A program made the translations under genes and the position numbers. A DNA stretch of 64,000 nucleotides, taken from assembly GCF_003846185.1 (NCBI RefSeq), contig NZ_ML123034.1, positions 423,788 to 487,787 of the forward strand. The letters are read 5' to 3'. Source of the stretch: Streptomyces sp. ADI96-02 (GTDB taxonomy: Bacteria > Actinomycetota > Actinomycetes > Streptomycetales > Streptomycetaceae). The notes below the pieces were generated by a model. It was not told the DNA's origin. It saw nothing but the letters and a program-made list of their open reading frames with translations, and made no database searches. This document shows, piece by piece, positions 36,781 through 46,499 of the stretch; positions within the stretch are counted from its first letter, which is position 1, and each line of letters starts with the position of its first letter.

Positions 36781-38292
36781 ATGATCGGACGCCGGACGCT
36801 CCTCGCCGCGACAGGAGCGGCGCTGCTCAGCGGCGCGTTCACGGCCGGGACGGCACGGGCCGATTCGACGATCGTGGTCGATCCGTCGAAGAGCTACGGC
36901 ACATGGGAAGGCTGGGGTACATCGCTCGCCTGGTGGGCGAAGGTGTTCGGAGGCGACCCCGTCCACGCGGACCTGTTCGCCGACCTCTTCTTCACCGACA
37001 AGTCCGTGACGTACAGGGGGAAGACGCTCCCCGGCCTCGGCCTCACCCTGGCCCGCTACAACCTCGGGGCCTGCGGCTGGAACACCGTACGGCTGGCGGA
37101 CGGCCGCACGGTCCGGATGGACCCCGGCCGCATCCCGTGGCACAAGCAGATCGGCGGCTACTGGCTGGACCCCGGAGACACGGGTTCGCCGGTCTGGGAC
37201 TGGAACGCCGACCCGGCCCAGCGGGCCATGCTGCTCAGGGCGACCCAACGCGGCGCGCGCAGCGAGCTGTTCGCCAACTCGCCCATGTGGTGGATGACCG
37301 ACAGTCTCAACCCTTCGGGCGCCACAGCGTCGAAGAAGAACAACCTCGGCCCCGCCCACTACCGGAGCCACGCGTCCGGCATGGCCGCGGTGGCGCTCCA
37401 CGCCCGGGAGAACTGGGGTGTGGACTTCGCCTCGGTGGAGCCCTTCAACGAGCCCAGCTCCGGGAACTGGTGGACCGGATTCGCCGGGGCCCAGGAGGGC
37501 TGCTTCATGACTCCGCAGGTGCAGGAGGGGGTACTCCCGCTGCTCCGCGAGGAGTTGGACTCGCGCGGTCTGACGACGACGAAGATCTCCGCCTCCGACG
37601 AGGCGACCGTCGACACCGCCATCAGTACGTGGCAGGCGCTCGGCAGCGAGGCCAGGGCCCTGGTCGACCGGGTGAACGTGCACGGCTACCAGGGCGCGGG
37701 AGGCGACCGCGCCGAGCTCCACCGACTGGTGGTCGCCGACGCGGGCAAGGGGCTGTGGAACTCGGAGACGGGGACGGCCGCGGCGGACGGCTTCACGATG
37801 GCCCAGTTCCTGCTGAACGATCTCCACGCCCTGCATCCGACGGGCTGGGCCTACTGGCAGCCGCTGGACACGCACCGCGAATGGGCCATGATCCAGTACA
37901 CCGTCAACGACCCGGCGGACCCCTCCAAGGGCGTGACCCTGTCCGACACCGTGAACCCCAAATACCACGTCATGGCGCAGTTCAGCCGGCACATCCGCCC
38001 CGGGATGACGATGCTGCACACCGGCGTTCCGCACGCCGCCGCGGCCCTGGACGAGGAGACGGGCCGGCTCGTCATCGTCGTCGCGAACAACGGTCCCCGG
38101 ACGGACATGACGTTCGACCTCTCCCGCTTCACCACCGCGGCCGGCGGCGCGAACGGCGCGGTGCCCCGCTGGAACACGGGCGTCGGCGAGGCCTACGTAC
38201 GCCGCGAGGCGACCGTGCGCGAGAAGAAGGTGACCATCCCCATCAACGCGAAGTGCGTGCAGACGCTCGAAGTCCAGGGCGTCGCCGTCTGA
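36781..38292 (+). CDS. secreted GH30-type glycosidase (endo-beta-1,6-galactanase-like)
   Basis: A 503-aa exported enzyme. The N-terminal signal (MIGRRTLLAATGAALLSGAF, end ARA near 28) has a twin arginine. The mature part begins with YGTWEGWGTSLAWWAKVFGG, typical of GH30 subfamily 5 endo-beta-1,6-galactanases. Predicted acid/base Glu224 is in EPFNEPSSGNWW and nucleophile Glu329 in LWNSETGTA. The barrel is followed by a GH30 side beta-domain (about 410-503). It would cut beta-1,6-galactan side chains of plant arabinogalactan proteins. It is followed by a GH2 gene after 123 bp. Confidence 0.88.
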   Translation: MIGRRTLLAATGAALLSGAFTAGTARADSTIVVDPSKSYGTWEGWGTSLAWWAKVFGGDPVHADLFADLFFTDKSVTYRGKTLPGLGLTLARYNLGACGWNTVRLADGRTVRMDPGRIPWHKQIGGYWLDPGDTGSPVWDWNADPAQRAMLLRATQRGARSELFANSPMWWMTDSLNPSGATASKKNNLGPAHYRSHASGMAAVALHARENWGVDFASVEPFNEPSSGNWWTGFAGAQEGCFMTPQVQEGVLPLLREELDSRGLTTTKISASDEATVDTAISTWQALGSEARALVDRVNVHGYQGAGGDRAELHRLVVADAGKGLWNSETGTAAADGFTMAQFLLNDLHALHPTGWAYWQPLDTHREWAMIQYTVNDPADPSKGVTLSDTVNPKYHVMAQFSRHIRPGMTMLHTGVPHAAAALDEETGRLVIVVANNGPRTDMTFDLSRFTTAAGGANGAVPRWNTGVGEAYVRREATVREKKVTIPINAKCVQTLEVQGVAV

Positions 38293-38415
38293 GCGTGGCC
38301 GCCTGCGCCGTCCCGCCGCCGGGCCCGCCGCCGCTCACCGGCCACCCGGCCCACACGCGGGGCGCGGTTCGGCCCCGCGTCCCTCCCCCATCGCTTCTGT
38401 CAGGAGGCACCCGTC

Positions 38416-41400
38416 ATGTATTCCCCGCTGAGACGCCCAGCCGCCGGCGCCTGTGCCGCGCTGCTGGCGCTGGTCGTCGGTTTCGCTTCGCCGCCGGCGC
38501 TCGCCGCCCCGGCGGCGACGTCCACCGCGCCCGCCGCTTCGAGCGCCGCCGCGGACACCCTGTTCAGTGACGACTTCTCCGCCGGCCTGGCCGAGTGGAC
38601 CAGGACCGGGTCCCCGGCCGGGGGCCCCGCCTGGACCGCGCGGGACGGCTCGGCGTCCGTCGACACCTCGGCCGGCGCGGCCGGAAGCTACCTGCGGCCG
38701 GCCGCCGCGCTCACCCTGCCCGGATCCTACGAACTCACCACCCGGGTACGGATCGAGACGATCGGGTCGGAGGGCACCGTGTCCCTCGCCCTGGACATGC
38801 AGGACGCCGACAACCCGGTCACCAAGGACCTGGGGTTCCAGATCACCGGCGTCCAGCCGGACGGCCGGGCCGGCGTCCGGGTCGGCAGGCCGCTCTCCGC
38901 GCCGGCCGCGTGCTCGGGCCAGTCACCCGTCACCCTCGGCGACTGGCTGGACGTGCGCGTCGTCCGCGCGGGCGGAGTCACCGCGCTCCACCTGGGCGGA
39001 CGCCTCACGGCGAGCACGGCCTCGCCCGCCGCCGGAGGCACCTTCGCTCTCGGCTCCTTCCGCAGCAAGGTGTCGATCGGCGCCGTCGACGTCCGTACGC
39101 TCACCGACACTCCGGCCGGCCACCCCGCGACGGCGGGCGGCTGCACCTGGAAGGCCCCCGACCAGGACGCCCCCGGCCACCAGGTGACCCAGGGCGACCC
39201 GGCACAGAGCCTGAACGGCTCCTGGCGCTTCACCACGACGGACCGGGGCGAGACCGACAAGTACCAGGACCCGGCCACCAGCACCGACAGCTGGGACACC
39301 CTGCCGGTGCCCGGCAACTGGGACACCCGGGACAGGTACTCCACGTACACGGGCGACGGCTGGTACCGCCGCACCTTCACCGTCGCCCACCCCGGCGGCG
39401 CGGATTCCCGCTACCGGCTCGACATCGGCGCCTGCTACTGGTCCTGCAAGGTGTGGGTCAACGGCGCCCTGGTCCTGAGCCCCTCGCTCACGGACAGGTC
39501 ACCGGAGGGCCAGGACGGGAGCGACCTCACCTGGACCGGGAGCGACACGCACCGGGGCGGCTACACCCCCTTCCAGCTCGACGTCACCTCCGCCATCAGG
39601 ACGAGCGGTACCAACACCATCGCCGTCAAGGCCAACAACAACAAGAAGATAGGCGGCTGGTGGAACTGGGGCGGCCTGTCCCGCGACGTCACCCTCACCA
39701 CCACCGAGCCGCTGTCCATCACCCGGCAGGAGATCACCGCGACGCCCGACCTCACCGCCGGTTCCGCCTCGGTCGCCTCCCGGGTGTTCGTGCGCAACGA
39801 CGGCGGCACCGACCGGCAGGTCACCGTGCGGGGCGCCATCACCTCGGCGTCCACCGGCGCGGACGTCCCCGACGGCACCGGCCTCACCGGAACCGCCACC
39901 GTCCCCGCGGGCAGAACCGTCCCCGTCACCCTGCGGGCCGACCTGGGCCGGGACGCCTACTCGCTCTGGCAGCTCGACGATCCGCGGCTCTACCGCCTCG
40001 GCGTCTCCCTGGCCGCGGCCTCCGCGCCGGGCGCCGTCATCGACGGGATCAGCGACACCTTCGGCATCCGCTCCGTCAAGGTCAGCGGCGCCGACATGCT
40101 CCTCAACGGCACGAAGCTCAAGGCGGCCGGAGCCAACCGCGTCTCCGACGACCCGGTGAACGGGAACACCGAGCCCCTGGCCGAGGTCCGCAAGGACCTG
40201 GACATGATGAAGTCGGCCGGCATGAACATCATGCGGATCGGCCACTACGCCCAGGCTCCCGGCCTGCTCGACTACGCCGACCGCATCGGCATGCTGCTCA
40301 TCGCCGAGACACCGGTGTGGGGTGAGTACTCCAAGCTCCAGGAGGAACTGCCCCTCTACAAGCAGCAGATGGCCGAAATGGTCGAGCGGGACTTCAACCA
40401 CCCCAGCATCTTCGCCTGGTCCGTCGCCAACGAGATCCAGTCGAACACCCCCGAGGGCGTCGCCTACGCCGAGCGGATGGCGGCCTTCTCGAAGAACATC
40501 GACCCCACCCGCCTCGTCACGATGGTCAACTTCTTCATCGACGACTCGACGCCGGAGACGAAACCGGAGTCGGACGGCCAGTACTACATGGACTTCGCCG
40601 CCATCAACCGGTACCGGGACTCCTACGACGACGCGGTGGAGAACACCCATCGCCTCTACCCGGACAAGCCGATCTTCGTCTCCGAGTTCAGCAGCGACGC
40701 CCCCGCCGCCGGAAAGCCGTGGGACAGGGCCGCCGAGAGCACCGACTTCAGGACCGGGTCGGACACGAAGGTGGGCGCGTTCGCCGACAAGGACTACGTC
40801 TTCGGCTGGTCCCAGTGGACCTACGGCGACTACCGCAGCACCATCGCCGACACGTCGAGCCCCAACAAGCTGCGCGGTTACGGTGTCGTGGACGCCTGGG
40901 ACCGGCCCAAGGCGTCCTACGGGGCGATGCGGTCGGCCAACGCGCCGATCGCCTCGCTGGACATCTCCGCGCCGGCCGAGGCGAACGGCACCGACCGGGC
41001 CACCGCCACCGTGGTCCCGCGCGGTCCGCTCGCCACCGACGGCCCGTCCTGGACGCTGAAGGGCTACCGGCTCGCCGTCCGGGTCACCGACACCAGCGGC
41101 GCGGTCGTCGGCGGGTCCGTCGTCGACCTGCCCAGGACCGACCCGGGCGGCGGGGCGGTGAAGGCGCCGATGTCCTGGAAGCACAGCGCCTCCGCCGCCT
41201 CGGTCCGCGTCTCCCTGCTCTCCCCGCAGGGCTTCCAGGAGGAGGCCACGACCCTCGACCTCAGGGCTCCCGCCCCGTCGAAGATCACCGCCACCGCCAC
41301 CGCCTCCGGGTCCGTGCGCGTACGGTTCGCCAACGCGGTCGACGGCCTGAAGCACACCGTCACGGCCACCGCCCCCGACGGCACCGTCGTCACGGCGAAG

Positions 41401-42075
41401 CCCGGGAGCACCGCCGAACCCTTCGCCGACCTCACCGGACTGGCCAACGGCACCGCGTACAAGATCGCCGTGACGGCGGTCAACGGCGCGGGCGGCAGCA
41501 CACCGGCGACCACCACCCTCACCCCGACCGGCACCCTCCCCGCCGCCCCGAACATCGTGAAGGTCACCCCCGTCGAGAACGGACTGGTCCTCGGATACAC
41601 CGACGGCGAGAGCGGTTCCCGCTACCAGGTCTCCCACACCGATGCCTCCGGGACCGAGAAGACCTACACCACCACCGCCCGGCCGGGCACGCGGATCGAG
41701 GGGCTCGCCCCGGGCGCGACGTACGCGGTGCGCGTCCGGCGGCTGAAGGCCGACCTCACGGCCGCCACCGCGTGGAGCGAGAAGGTGGAGGCCACCGTGC
41801 CGGCCGCCGGGGCCCCGCCCGCGCTCCGTGTGCGCGGGACCATCGGCGGCGTCACCTCGGGCGGCGTCGCCGTCGATCCCGCACCCGGAACCGTCCGCTA
41901 CGAGGTCACGGTGGGCGACGGCAAGCCGTTCACCGTGCCCCGCTCGGGCGTCGACCTCCTCCGGATCGACCACCTGAAGCCCGGCGCCTCCACCCCGGTC
42001 AGCGTCAAGGCCGTCGGACCGCACGGCGCTTCACCCGCCTGGTCCGGCGCGATCACCACCGCCGCGGCCGGCTGA
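38416..42075 (+). CDS. large secreted GH2 family glycosidase with C-terminal FnIII-like domains
   Basis: A 1219-aa exported enzyme. Signal peptide about 1-31; an N-terminal jelly-roll (LamG/concanavalin-like) domain at about 48-230; then the GH2 sugar-binding (LNGSWRF..., GDGWYRRTFTVAH), immunoglobulin-like and TIM-barrel domains. Acid/base Glu673 is in SVANEIQS and nucleophile Glu757 in IFVSEFSSD, in good positions for GH2. After about residue 950 come Thr/Val-rich Fn3-like repeats. Activity could be beta-glucuronidase, beta-galactosidase or beta-galacturonidase. ATG 38416 has TCAGGAGGCACC. With the GH30 enzyme it suggests arabinogalactan side-chain breakdown. Confidence 0.88.
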   Translation: MYSPLRRPAAGACAALLALVVGFASPPALAAPAATSTAPAASSAAADTLFSDDFSAGLAEWTRTGSPAGGPAWTARDGSASVDTSAGAAGSYLRPAAALTLPGSYELTTRVRIETIGSEGTVSLALDMQDADNPVTKDLGFQITGVQPDGRAGVRVGRPLSAPAACSGQSPVTLGDWLDVRVVRAGGVTALHLGGRLTASTASPAAGGTFALGSFRSKVSIGAVDVRTLTDTPAGHPATAGGCTWKAPDQDAPGHQVTQGDPAQSLNGSWRFTTTDRGETDKYQDPATSTDSWDTLPVPGNWDTRDRYSTYTGDGWYRRTFTVAHPGGADSRYRLDIGACYWSCKVWVNGALVLSPSLTDRSPEGQDGSDLTWTGSDTHRGGYTPFQLDVTSAIRTSGTNTIAVKANNNKKIGGWWNWGGLSRDVTLTTTEPLSITRQEITATPDLTAGSASVASRVFVRNDGGTDRQVTVRGAITSASTGADVPDGTGLTGTATVPAGRTVPVTLRADLGRDAYSLWQLDDPRLYRLGVSLAAASAPGAVIDGISDTFGIRSVKVSGADMLLNGTKLKAAGANRVSDDPVNGNTEPLAEVRKDLDMMKSAGMNIMRIGHYAQAPGLLDYADRIGMLLIAETPVWGEYSKLQEELPLYKQQMAEMVERDFNHPSIFAWSVANEIQSNTPEGVAYAERMAAFSKNIDPTRLVTMVNFFIDDSTPETKPESDGQYYMDFAAINRYRDSYDDAVENTHRLYPDKPIFVSEFSSDAPAAGKPWDRAAESTDFRTGSDTKVGAFADKDYVFGWSQWTYGDYRSTIADTSSPNKLRGYGVVDAWDRPKASYGAMRSANAPIASLDISAPAEANGTDRATATVVPRGPLATDGPSWTLKGYRLAVRVTDTSGAVVGGSVVDLPRTDPGGGAVKAPMSWKHSASAASVRVSLLSPQGFQEEATTLDLRAPAPSKITATATASGSVRVRFANAVDGLKHTVTATAPDGTVVTAKPGSTAEPFADLTGLANGTAYKIAVTAVNGAGGSTPATTTLTPTGTLPAAPNIVKVTPVENGLVLGYTDGESGSRYQVSHTDASGTEKTYTTTARPGTRIEGLAPGATYAVRVRRLKADLTAATAWSEKVEATVPAAGAPPALRVRGTIGGVTSGGVAVDPAPGTVRYEVTVGDGKPFTVPRSGVDLLRIDHLKPGASTPVSVKAVGPHGASPAWSGAITTAAAG

Positions 42076-42098
42076 CCGCGCACCCCGCACGTGCACGG

Positions 42099-42142
42099 CG
42101 ACGGCCGCGGTCTCCCCCCGCACGGGGAGGCGGCGGCCGTCG
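42099..42142. terminator. bidirectional hairpin terminator
   Basis: A 10-bp perfect stem CGACGGCCGC / GCGGCCGTCG enclosing a nested CTCCCC/GGGGAG hairpin, between the convergent GH2 and histidine kinase genes. Confidence 0.75.
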
Positions 42143-42210
42143 TCGTGGGGCCGCAGGCCGGCGAGGGCTCCCGCCTCCGGCAGGCAGCCGGTCCCAGGAA
42201 CGACCGCGCG

Positions 42211-43749
42211 TCACCTGTGAGCGCATCCCGGACCCGCCGGCGCACCGGCCGCCCGGCCCGGCGGCTCCGCGGCCCGGTCGGCGGACGGACACGTGCCGGG
42301 CAGGTCCACCGACACCTCCAGCCCGTCGGGAGCGAGCGGCGCGGCCGTCAGCGAGCCGTCGTGGGCGCGGACGATGGACTGGACGATGGCGAGCCCGAGT
42401 CCGTACCCGGACGGCCGCCCGTCCACCGCGCCCTCCCTCCGCACCTCCAGGCGGTGGAAGGGCTCGAAGGCGCGGTCGACCGACTCCTGGTCGAGTCGCG
42501 GGCCGGAGTTGCGTACGGAGAGGGACACCCCGCCGTCGTCACGGCGGCACACGGCGACACGCGCCGTGCCGCCCCGGTGGTTGTGCCGGAGCGCGTTGTC
42601 GACGAGATTGCCGACGAGCTGACGCAGCAGCACCGGGTCCCCCCGCACCCAGGCCGCGTCCGCCGCCCCGGTCGGCCCGGCTCCGTCCGCGTCCGCCGCC
42701 CCGGTCAGCTCCACTCCGGCGGCGCGCGCCTGCGGCTGCCTCTGGACGCACAGCTCCCGGGCGAGCCGCCCGAGGTCGACCGGCTCCTGGGTGATCGCTC
42801 CGTGATCGGCGCGGGCCAGGGCCAGCAGGGCCTGGGTGGTGTCGGTGGAGCGCTTGTTGAGGACGAGCAGTTCGGATCCGGCGGCCCGCAGTTCCTCCGG
42901 GTCGGGCGAGGCGAGCGCCACCTGGAGGATGGTCCGCATGCTCGCCAGCGGGGTGCGCAGTTCGTGCGAGGCGTTCGCCGCGAACCGGCGCTGCGCCTCG
43001 AAGGCCCGCTCCAGGCGGCGGAGCATGGCGTTGAACGTGTCGGCCAGCTCCCTGATCTCGTCCTTCGGCCCGGCGAGGGCGATGCGCTCGTGCAGCGTGG
43101 AGTCGGCGATGCCGCGGGCGGTGGCGGTGATCTTCTGGAGCGGGGCCAGCATCCGGCCGGCGACGAACCAGCCGACGATCACGGACGCCACCAGCAGCAG
43201 CAGGAAGACGACGGCGCTGAAGACCAGGAGCGCCTGGAGGAAGTCGGCCTTGTCCGACACCTCCAGCGACAGCAGGCCCTGGCCGGACCCGCTGTCGCTG
43301 GTGTCCGGCTCCGTCGTGGGTCCGGCGCTCGGGGTGAGTTCCCCGCTCGGGATGAGTTCGCCGCTCGGCGTGGGGCGCTTCGCCAGCACCTCCCCGCCGT
43401 CCGAGGGCGGGGTCGGGCGGCCGGCCTCGGGGGACACGCCGCTCGCGGCCGGGGCGACGCCCTGTTCCGGGCTTCCGGGACTGTCGCCGCCGTCCGGGGC
43501 CGCGCCGCCGTCCCGCGAGGGCGCGGCGCCCTCCGTCGGTGCCCTGCCCGGTTCCTCGCCCGCCGGTGTGCTGCTGGACGGCGTCGGTATGCCGACCCGG
43601 GTCAGGGTGGGGGCGTAGCTCGGGCCGTAGCTCATGAAGAGGTACAGGAGTACGGCCATAGCGGCGCCCGACGCCCCGAACAGGGCCGCGTAGGTGAAGG
43701 TGAGCCGGCCGCGGAGGGTCAGCCGGGTGCGGCGTTCGGCGGCGCTCAC
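42211..43749 (-). CDS. sensor histidine kinase
   Basis: A 512-aa membrane kinase. TM1 about 14-40 (TYAALFGASGAAMAVLLYLF), a long extracellular Pro/Ser/Glu/Gly low-complexity segment (about 45-160, with a repeat-like SGELIPSGELTPS), TM2 about 167-195 (VFSAVVFLLLLVASVIVGWF), HAMP, then H-box NASHELRTPLASM and the N/G boxes (GNLVDNALRHN, GYGLGLAIVQSI). GTG 43749 overlaps the TGA of the response regulator by 4 bp, so the pair is translationally coupled. The disordered sensor gives no ligand clue; the adjacent MacB-like efflux operon suggests an envelope-stress or antibiotic signal. Confidence 0.93.
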   Translation of the reverse strand: MSAAERRTRLTLRGRLTFTYAALFGASGAAMAVLLYLFMSYGPSYAPTLTRVGIPTPSSSTPAGEEPGRAPTEGAAPSRDGGAAPDGGDSPGSPEQGVAPAASGVSPEAGRPTPPSDGGEVLAKRPTPSGELIPSGELTPSAGPTTEPDTSDSGSGQGLLSLEVSDKADFLQALLVFSAVVFLLLLVASVIVGWFVAGRMLAPLQKITATARGIADSTLHERIALAGPKDEIRELADTFNAMLRRLERAFEAQRRFAANASHELRTPLASMRTILQVALASPDPEELRAAGSELLVLNKRSTDTTQALLALARADHGAITQEPVDLGRLARELCVQRQPQARAAGVELTGAADADGAGPTGAADAAWVRGDPVLLRQLVGNLVDNALRHNHRGGTARVAVCRRDDGGVSLSVRNSGPRLDQESVDRAFEPFHRLEVRREGAVDGRPSGYGLGLAIVQSIVRAHDGSLTAAPLAPDGLEVSVDLPGTCPSADRAAEPPGRAAGAPAGPGCAHR

Positions 43750-44411
43750 GGTCTCGGTCCCAGGTAGTAGCCGGCCCCGGTACGGGTGTGCAGGAGGGCG
43801 GGCTCGCCGAGTTTGCGGCGCAGGGTGGAGACGGTCACGCGCACGGCCTGGGTGAAGGGGTCGGTGTGCTGGTCCCACGCCTTCTCCAGCAGCGTCTCGG
43901 CGCTGACCACGCCGCCCTGCGCCGTCATCAGGACGTGCAGGACGGCGAACTCCTTGCGGGTCAGCCGCAGGTACCGGTCCTCGCGGTACGCCTCGCGGCG
44001 GAAGGGGTCCAGCCGTACTCCGGCCCACTCCAGGACGGGTGGCGGCGGGCTCCCCGACCTGCGGTGCAGGGCGTGCAGCCGGGCGACGAGTTCCGGGAAG
44101 TCGAACGGTTTGGGCAGGTAGTCGTCCGCGCCGAGCCGCAGTCCGTCGACGCGGTCGTCGAGCGAGGCCGCGGCGGTGAGCATCAGCACCCGCATCGAGC
44201 TGTGCCGCTCGGTGATGCGCCGGCACACGTCGTCGCCGTGGACGCCCGGCAGGTCGCGGTCGAGGACCACCACGTCGTAGTCGTGGCAGGCGACCTGCTC
44301 CAGGGCGCTGTGCCCGTCGGGGGCGTGGTCGGCCGCGATGGCCTCCCGGCGGAGGCCGTTCACCAGGGCCCGCGCCATGAACGGCTCGTCTTCGACAATC
44401 AGCACGCGCAC
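43746..44411 (-). CDS. OmpR family response regulator
   Basis: A 221-aa response regulator. Receiver about 1-115 with the acidic pocket EDE at 7-9, phospho-acceptor Asp51 (VVVLDRDLPG), Thr in MLTAAAS and Lys in LPKPFDF. C-terminal winged helix about 125-218 (RYLRLTRKEFAVLHVLM and DPFTQAVRVTVSTLRRKLG). GTG 44411 has GGGAGGAGAAGCGC upstream. It is followed directly by its kinase and preceded by the ABC operon 122 bp away, a common arrangement for self-sensing export systems. Confidence 0.95.
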   Translation of the reverse strand: MRVLIVEDEPFMARALVNGLRREAIAADHAPDGHSALEQVACHDYDVVVLDRDLPGVHGDDVCRRITERHSSMRVLMLTAAASLDDRVDGLRLGADDYLPKPFDFPELVARLHALHRRSGSPPPPVLEWAGVRLDPFRREAYREDRYLRLTRKEFAVLHVLMTAQGGVVSAETLLEKAWDQHTDPFTQAVRVTVSTLRRKLGEPALLHTRTGAGYYLGPRP

Positions 44412-44532
44412 GCGCTTCTCCTCCCTGCCCCGGCGCGGTGGACGCGGATCCGGGGTACGGCGTGGTGGACTGCGGCGCCCCGGTCCGCCCGATCCCGCCC
44501 GGGAGAGCGTGAGGCGGCGGACGGGGCACCGG

Positions 44533-45735
44533 CTACGGTGCGGCGAGGGCCACCGTCGGAGGGGTGCGGGCGGCGCGCAGGGCCGGATACAGTCCGGCGA
44601 TCGCGCCGATCACGACCGTCGCGGCGACGCCCGCGCACAGGGCGGTGAGGGGCACCGCGACGGGCCAGCCCCGGCTCAGAGCATAACCGGCGCTCACGGC
44701 CGCCCCCAGGCCCGCTCCGGCCAGGCCGCCGAGGCAGGACAGCAGCAGGGCCTCCATGAGGAACTGCCGGGAGATGTGCCGCCGGGCCGCGCCCAGCGCA
44801 CGCCGCAGACCGATCTCGCCACGCCGTTCCATGACCGCGATGACCATGGTGTTGGCCACACCGATCCCGCCGACGAGCAGGGCCACCGAGCCCAGGCCGA
44901 CCAGCAGCCCGGTGAACGACGCGTCGGCGGCCTGCCGGGCCTTCAGGGCGTCCGAGGGCCGGCTCACGGCGACGTACTGCGGCTTCTCCGGGTTGGCGGC
45001 GCGGGGCAGCATGGCCCGGACCGTCTCGACGAGCGCGTCCGCGGAGCGCTCGTAGACCTTGGTGGGGCGGCCGTCGTGCCCCAGGTACCGCTTCGCCGCG
45101 TCGCCGTTGACGAGTACGGCGGTGTCGATCTCGGGGGCGAGCGGCACGGCGTCGAGGACGCCGAGGACGGTGAAGTAGCGGTCGCCGATCCAGACCTCCT
45201 CGCCCACGTCCGTGATGCCCAGCCGGTCCGCCGCGCGACGGCCGAGGACGGTGGTGGGGTAGCGCTCGGGAGCACGGTCCAGCCAGGTCCCCAGGGCGAT
45301 CCTCGCCTCCAGGGTCCCGAGCAGCCGGTCGTCGGTGGCGAAGACGGTCAGCGCGTTGGACTCGGCCGGGTCGACGCGGGCGTTGCGGTAGGCGCTCACG
45401 CGTTCCAGCTTCCCCGTGCCGCTCACGGTGTCCACGCCCTCGACGCGGGCGATGGTCTGCACCGTGCTCACGGGCAGGGGGGCGGGCTCGCCGGTATCCG
45501 GGTCGGTCCCCGGCTCGACGGTCAGCAGGTTGGTGCCCAGTTTGTCCAGTTCGGCGTTGAGGCCGGCCTGGCTGGAGGCGGAGATGCCGAGTACGGAGAT
45601 CATCGCGGCGATGCCGATAGCGATGCCGGCGGCGGACAGGACGGCGCGCAGCGGCCGGGTGCGCAGTCCGCCCGCGCCGAGCCGCAGCAGGTCTCCGGCC
45701 CGCAGGCGCGAACTCTTCGTGGCGTCGCGGTTCAT
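44533..45735 (-). CDS. MacB/FtsX-like ABC transporter permease
   Basis: A 400-aa permease: N-terminal helix (about 28-50), a large extracytoplasmic MacB-PCD domain (about 60-240), and three C-terminal helices (about 275-390) with the FtsX core [35 protein letters not shown] split over residues 280-315. ATG 45735 overlaps the ATPase stop (ATGA), giving tight coupling. With its ATPase and periplasmic HlyD-like partner it forms a MacAB-type mechanotransmission exporter adapted to Gram-positive cells, probably exporting peptides, lipids or antibiotics. Confidence 0.93.
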   Translation of the reverse strand: MNRDATKSSRLRAGDLLRLGAGGLRTRPLRAVLSAAGIAIGIAAMISVLGISASSQAGLNAELDKLGTNLLTVEPGTDPDTGEPAPLPVSTVQTIARVEGVDTVSGTGKLERVSAYRNARVDPAESNALTVFATDDRLLGTLEARIALGTWLDRAPERYPTTVLGRRAADRLGITDVGEEVWIGDRYFTVLGVLDAVPLAPEIDTAVLVNGDAAKRYLGHDGRPTKVYERSADALVETVRAMLPRAANPEKPQYVAVSRPSDALKARQAADASFTGLLVGLGSVALLVGGIGVANTMVIAVMERRGEIGLRRALGAARRHISRQFLMEALLLSCLGGLAGAGLGAAVSAGYALSRGWPVAVPLTALCAGVAATVVIGAIAGLYPALRAARTPPTVALAAP

Positions 45736-46499
45736 GTGTGCTCCAGCACCGGTGGCGGTGCGGTCGAGGGGCCTCCGGTGTCCTGGACGAGCCGTCCGTC
45801 GCGCATGACCAGGCGGCGCGGCAGGCTCGCGGCCAGTTCGGTGTCGTGGGTGATGACCACGACGGTGGTGCCGGATTCGTGCAGCTCGCGCAGGAGCCGC
45901 ACGACCATGGCGCCGGAGCGGGTGTCCAGGGCCCCGGTGGGCTCGTCGGCGAGCAGCAGCGCGGGATCGCCGACGACCGCGCGGGCGATGGCCACCCGCT
46001 GCCGCTCGCCGCCGGACAGCTCGTGCGGCCGGTGGCCCAGGCGGTGGCCGAGGCCGACCCGGTGCAGGGCCTCGGTGGCCCTCTCGCGTCGTACGCGCCG
46101 GGAGAGGCCGGTGTACAGCAGGCCGTCGGCGACGTTGTCCACGGCGCGGGTGCCGCCGGAGAGGTGGAACTGCTGGAAGACGAAACCGATGCGGTGGGCG
46201 CGCAGGCCGGACAGCTTCCGGTCGTCGAGCCGGTCCACCCGCAGCCCGTCCACCACGACCTCACCGGTGGTGGGCCGGTCGAGGGTGCCGATGAGATGGA
46301 GCAGGGTGGACTTGCCGGAGCCGGAGGGGCCGACGACGGCGACGAGCTCGCCCGGCCCGATGGCCGTCGTCACGTCGGCCAGCGCGTGGACGCGTTGCGC
46401 TCCCCGCCCGTACGAGCGGCCGACGCCGGTGAGGCTCACGACGGGCTCGGCGGGCCCGGATCCGGTCCGCCCGGCGTCGTCGTCGAGGTGACCGGTCAC
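45732..46499 (-). CDS. ABC transporter ATP-binding protein (LolD/MacB type)
   Basis: A 255-aa ATPase. Walker [10 protein letters not shown] near residue 60, Q-loop FVFQQFHL, signature [14 protein letters not shown], Walker [13 protein letters not shown], and the H-loop VITHDTELA. The GALDTRSG pattern belongs to the lipoprotein/MacB export branch. GTG 46499 overlaps the upstream stop by 4 bp and its own stop overlaps the permease start. Confidence 0.96.
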   Translation of the reverse strand: MTGHLDDDAGRTGSGPAEPVVSLTGVGRSYGRGAQRVHALADVTTAIGPGELVAVVGPSGSGKSTLLHLIGTLDRPTTGEVVVDGLRVDRLDDRKLSGLRAHRIGFVFQQFHLSGGTRAVDNVADGLLYTGLSRRVRRERATEALHRVGLGHRLGHRPHELSGGERQRVAIARAVVGDPALLLADEPTGALDTRSGAMVVRLLRELHESGTTVVVITHDTELAASLPRRLVMRDGRLVQDTGGPSTAPPPVLEHT

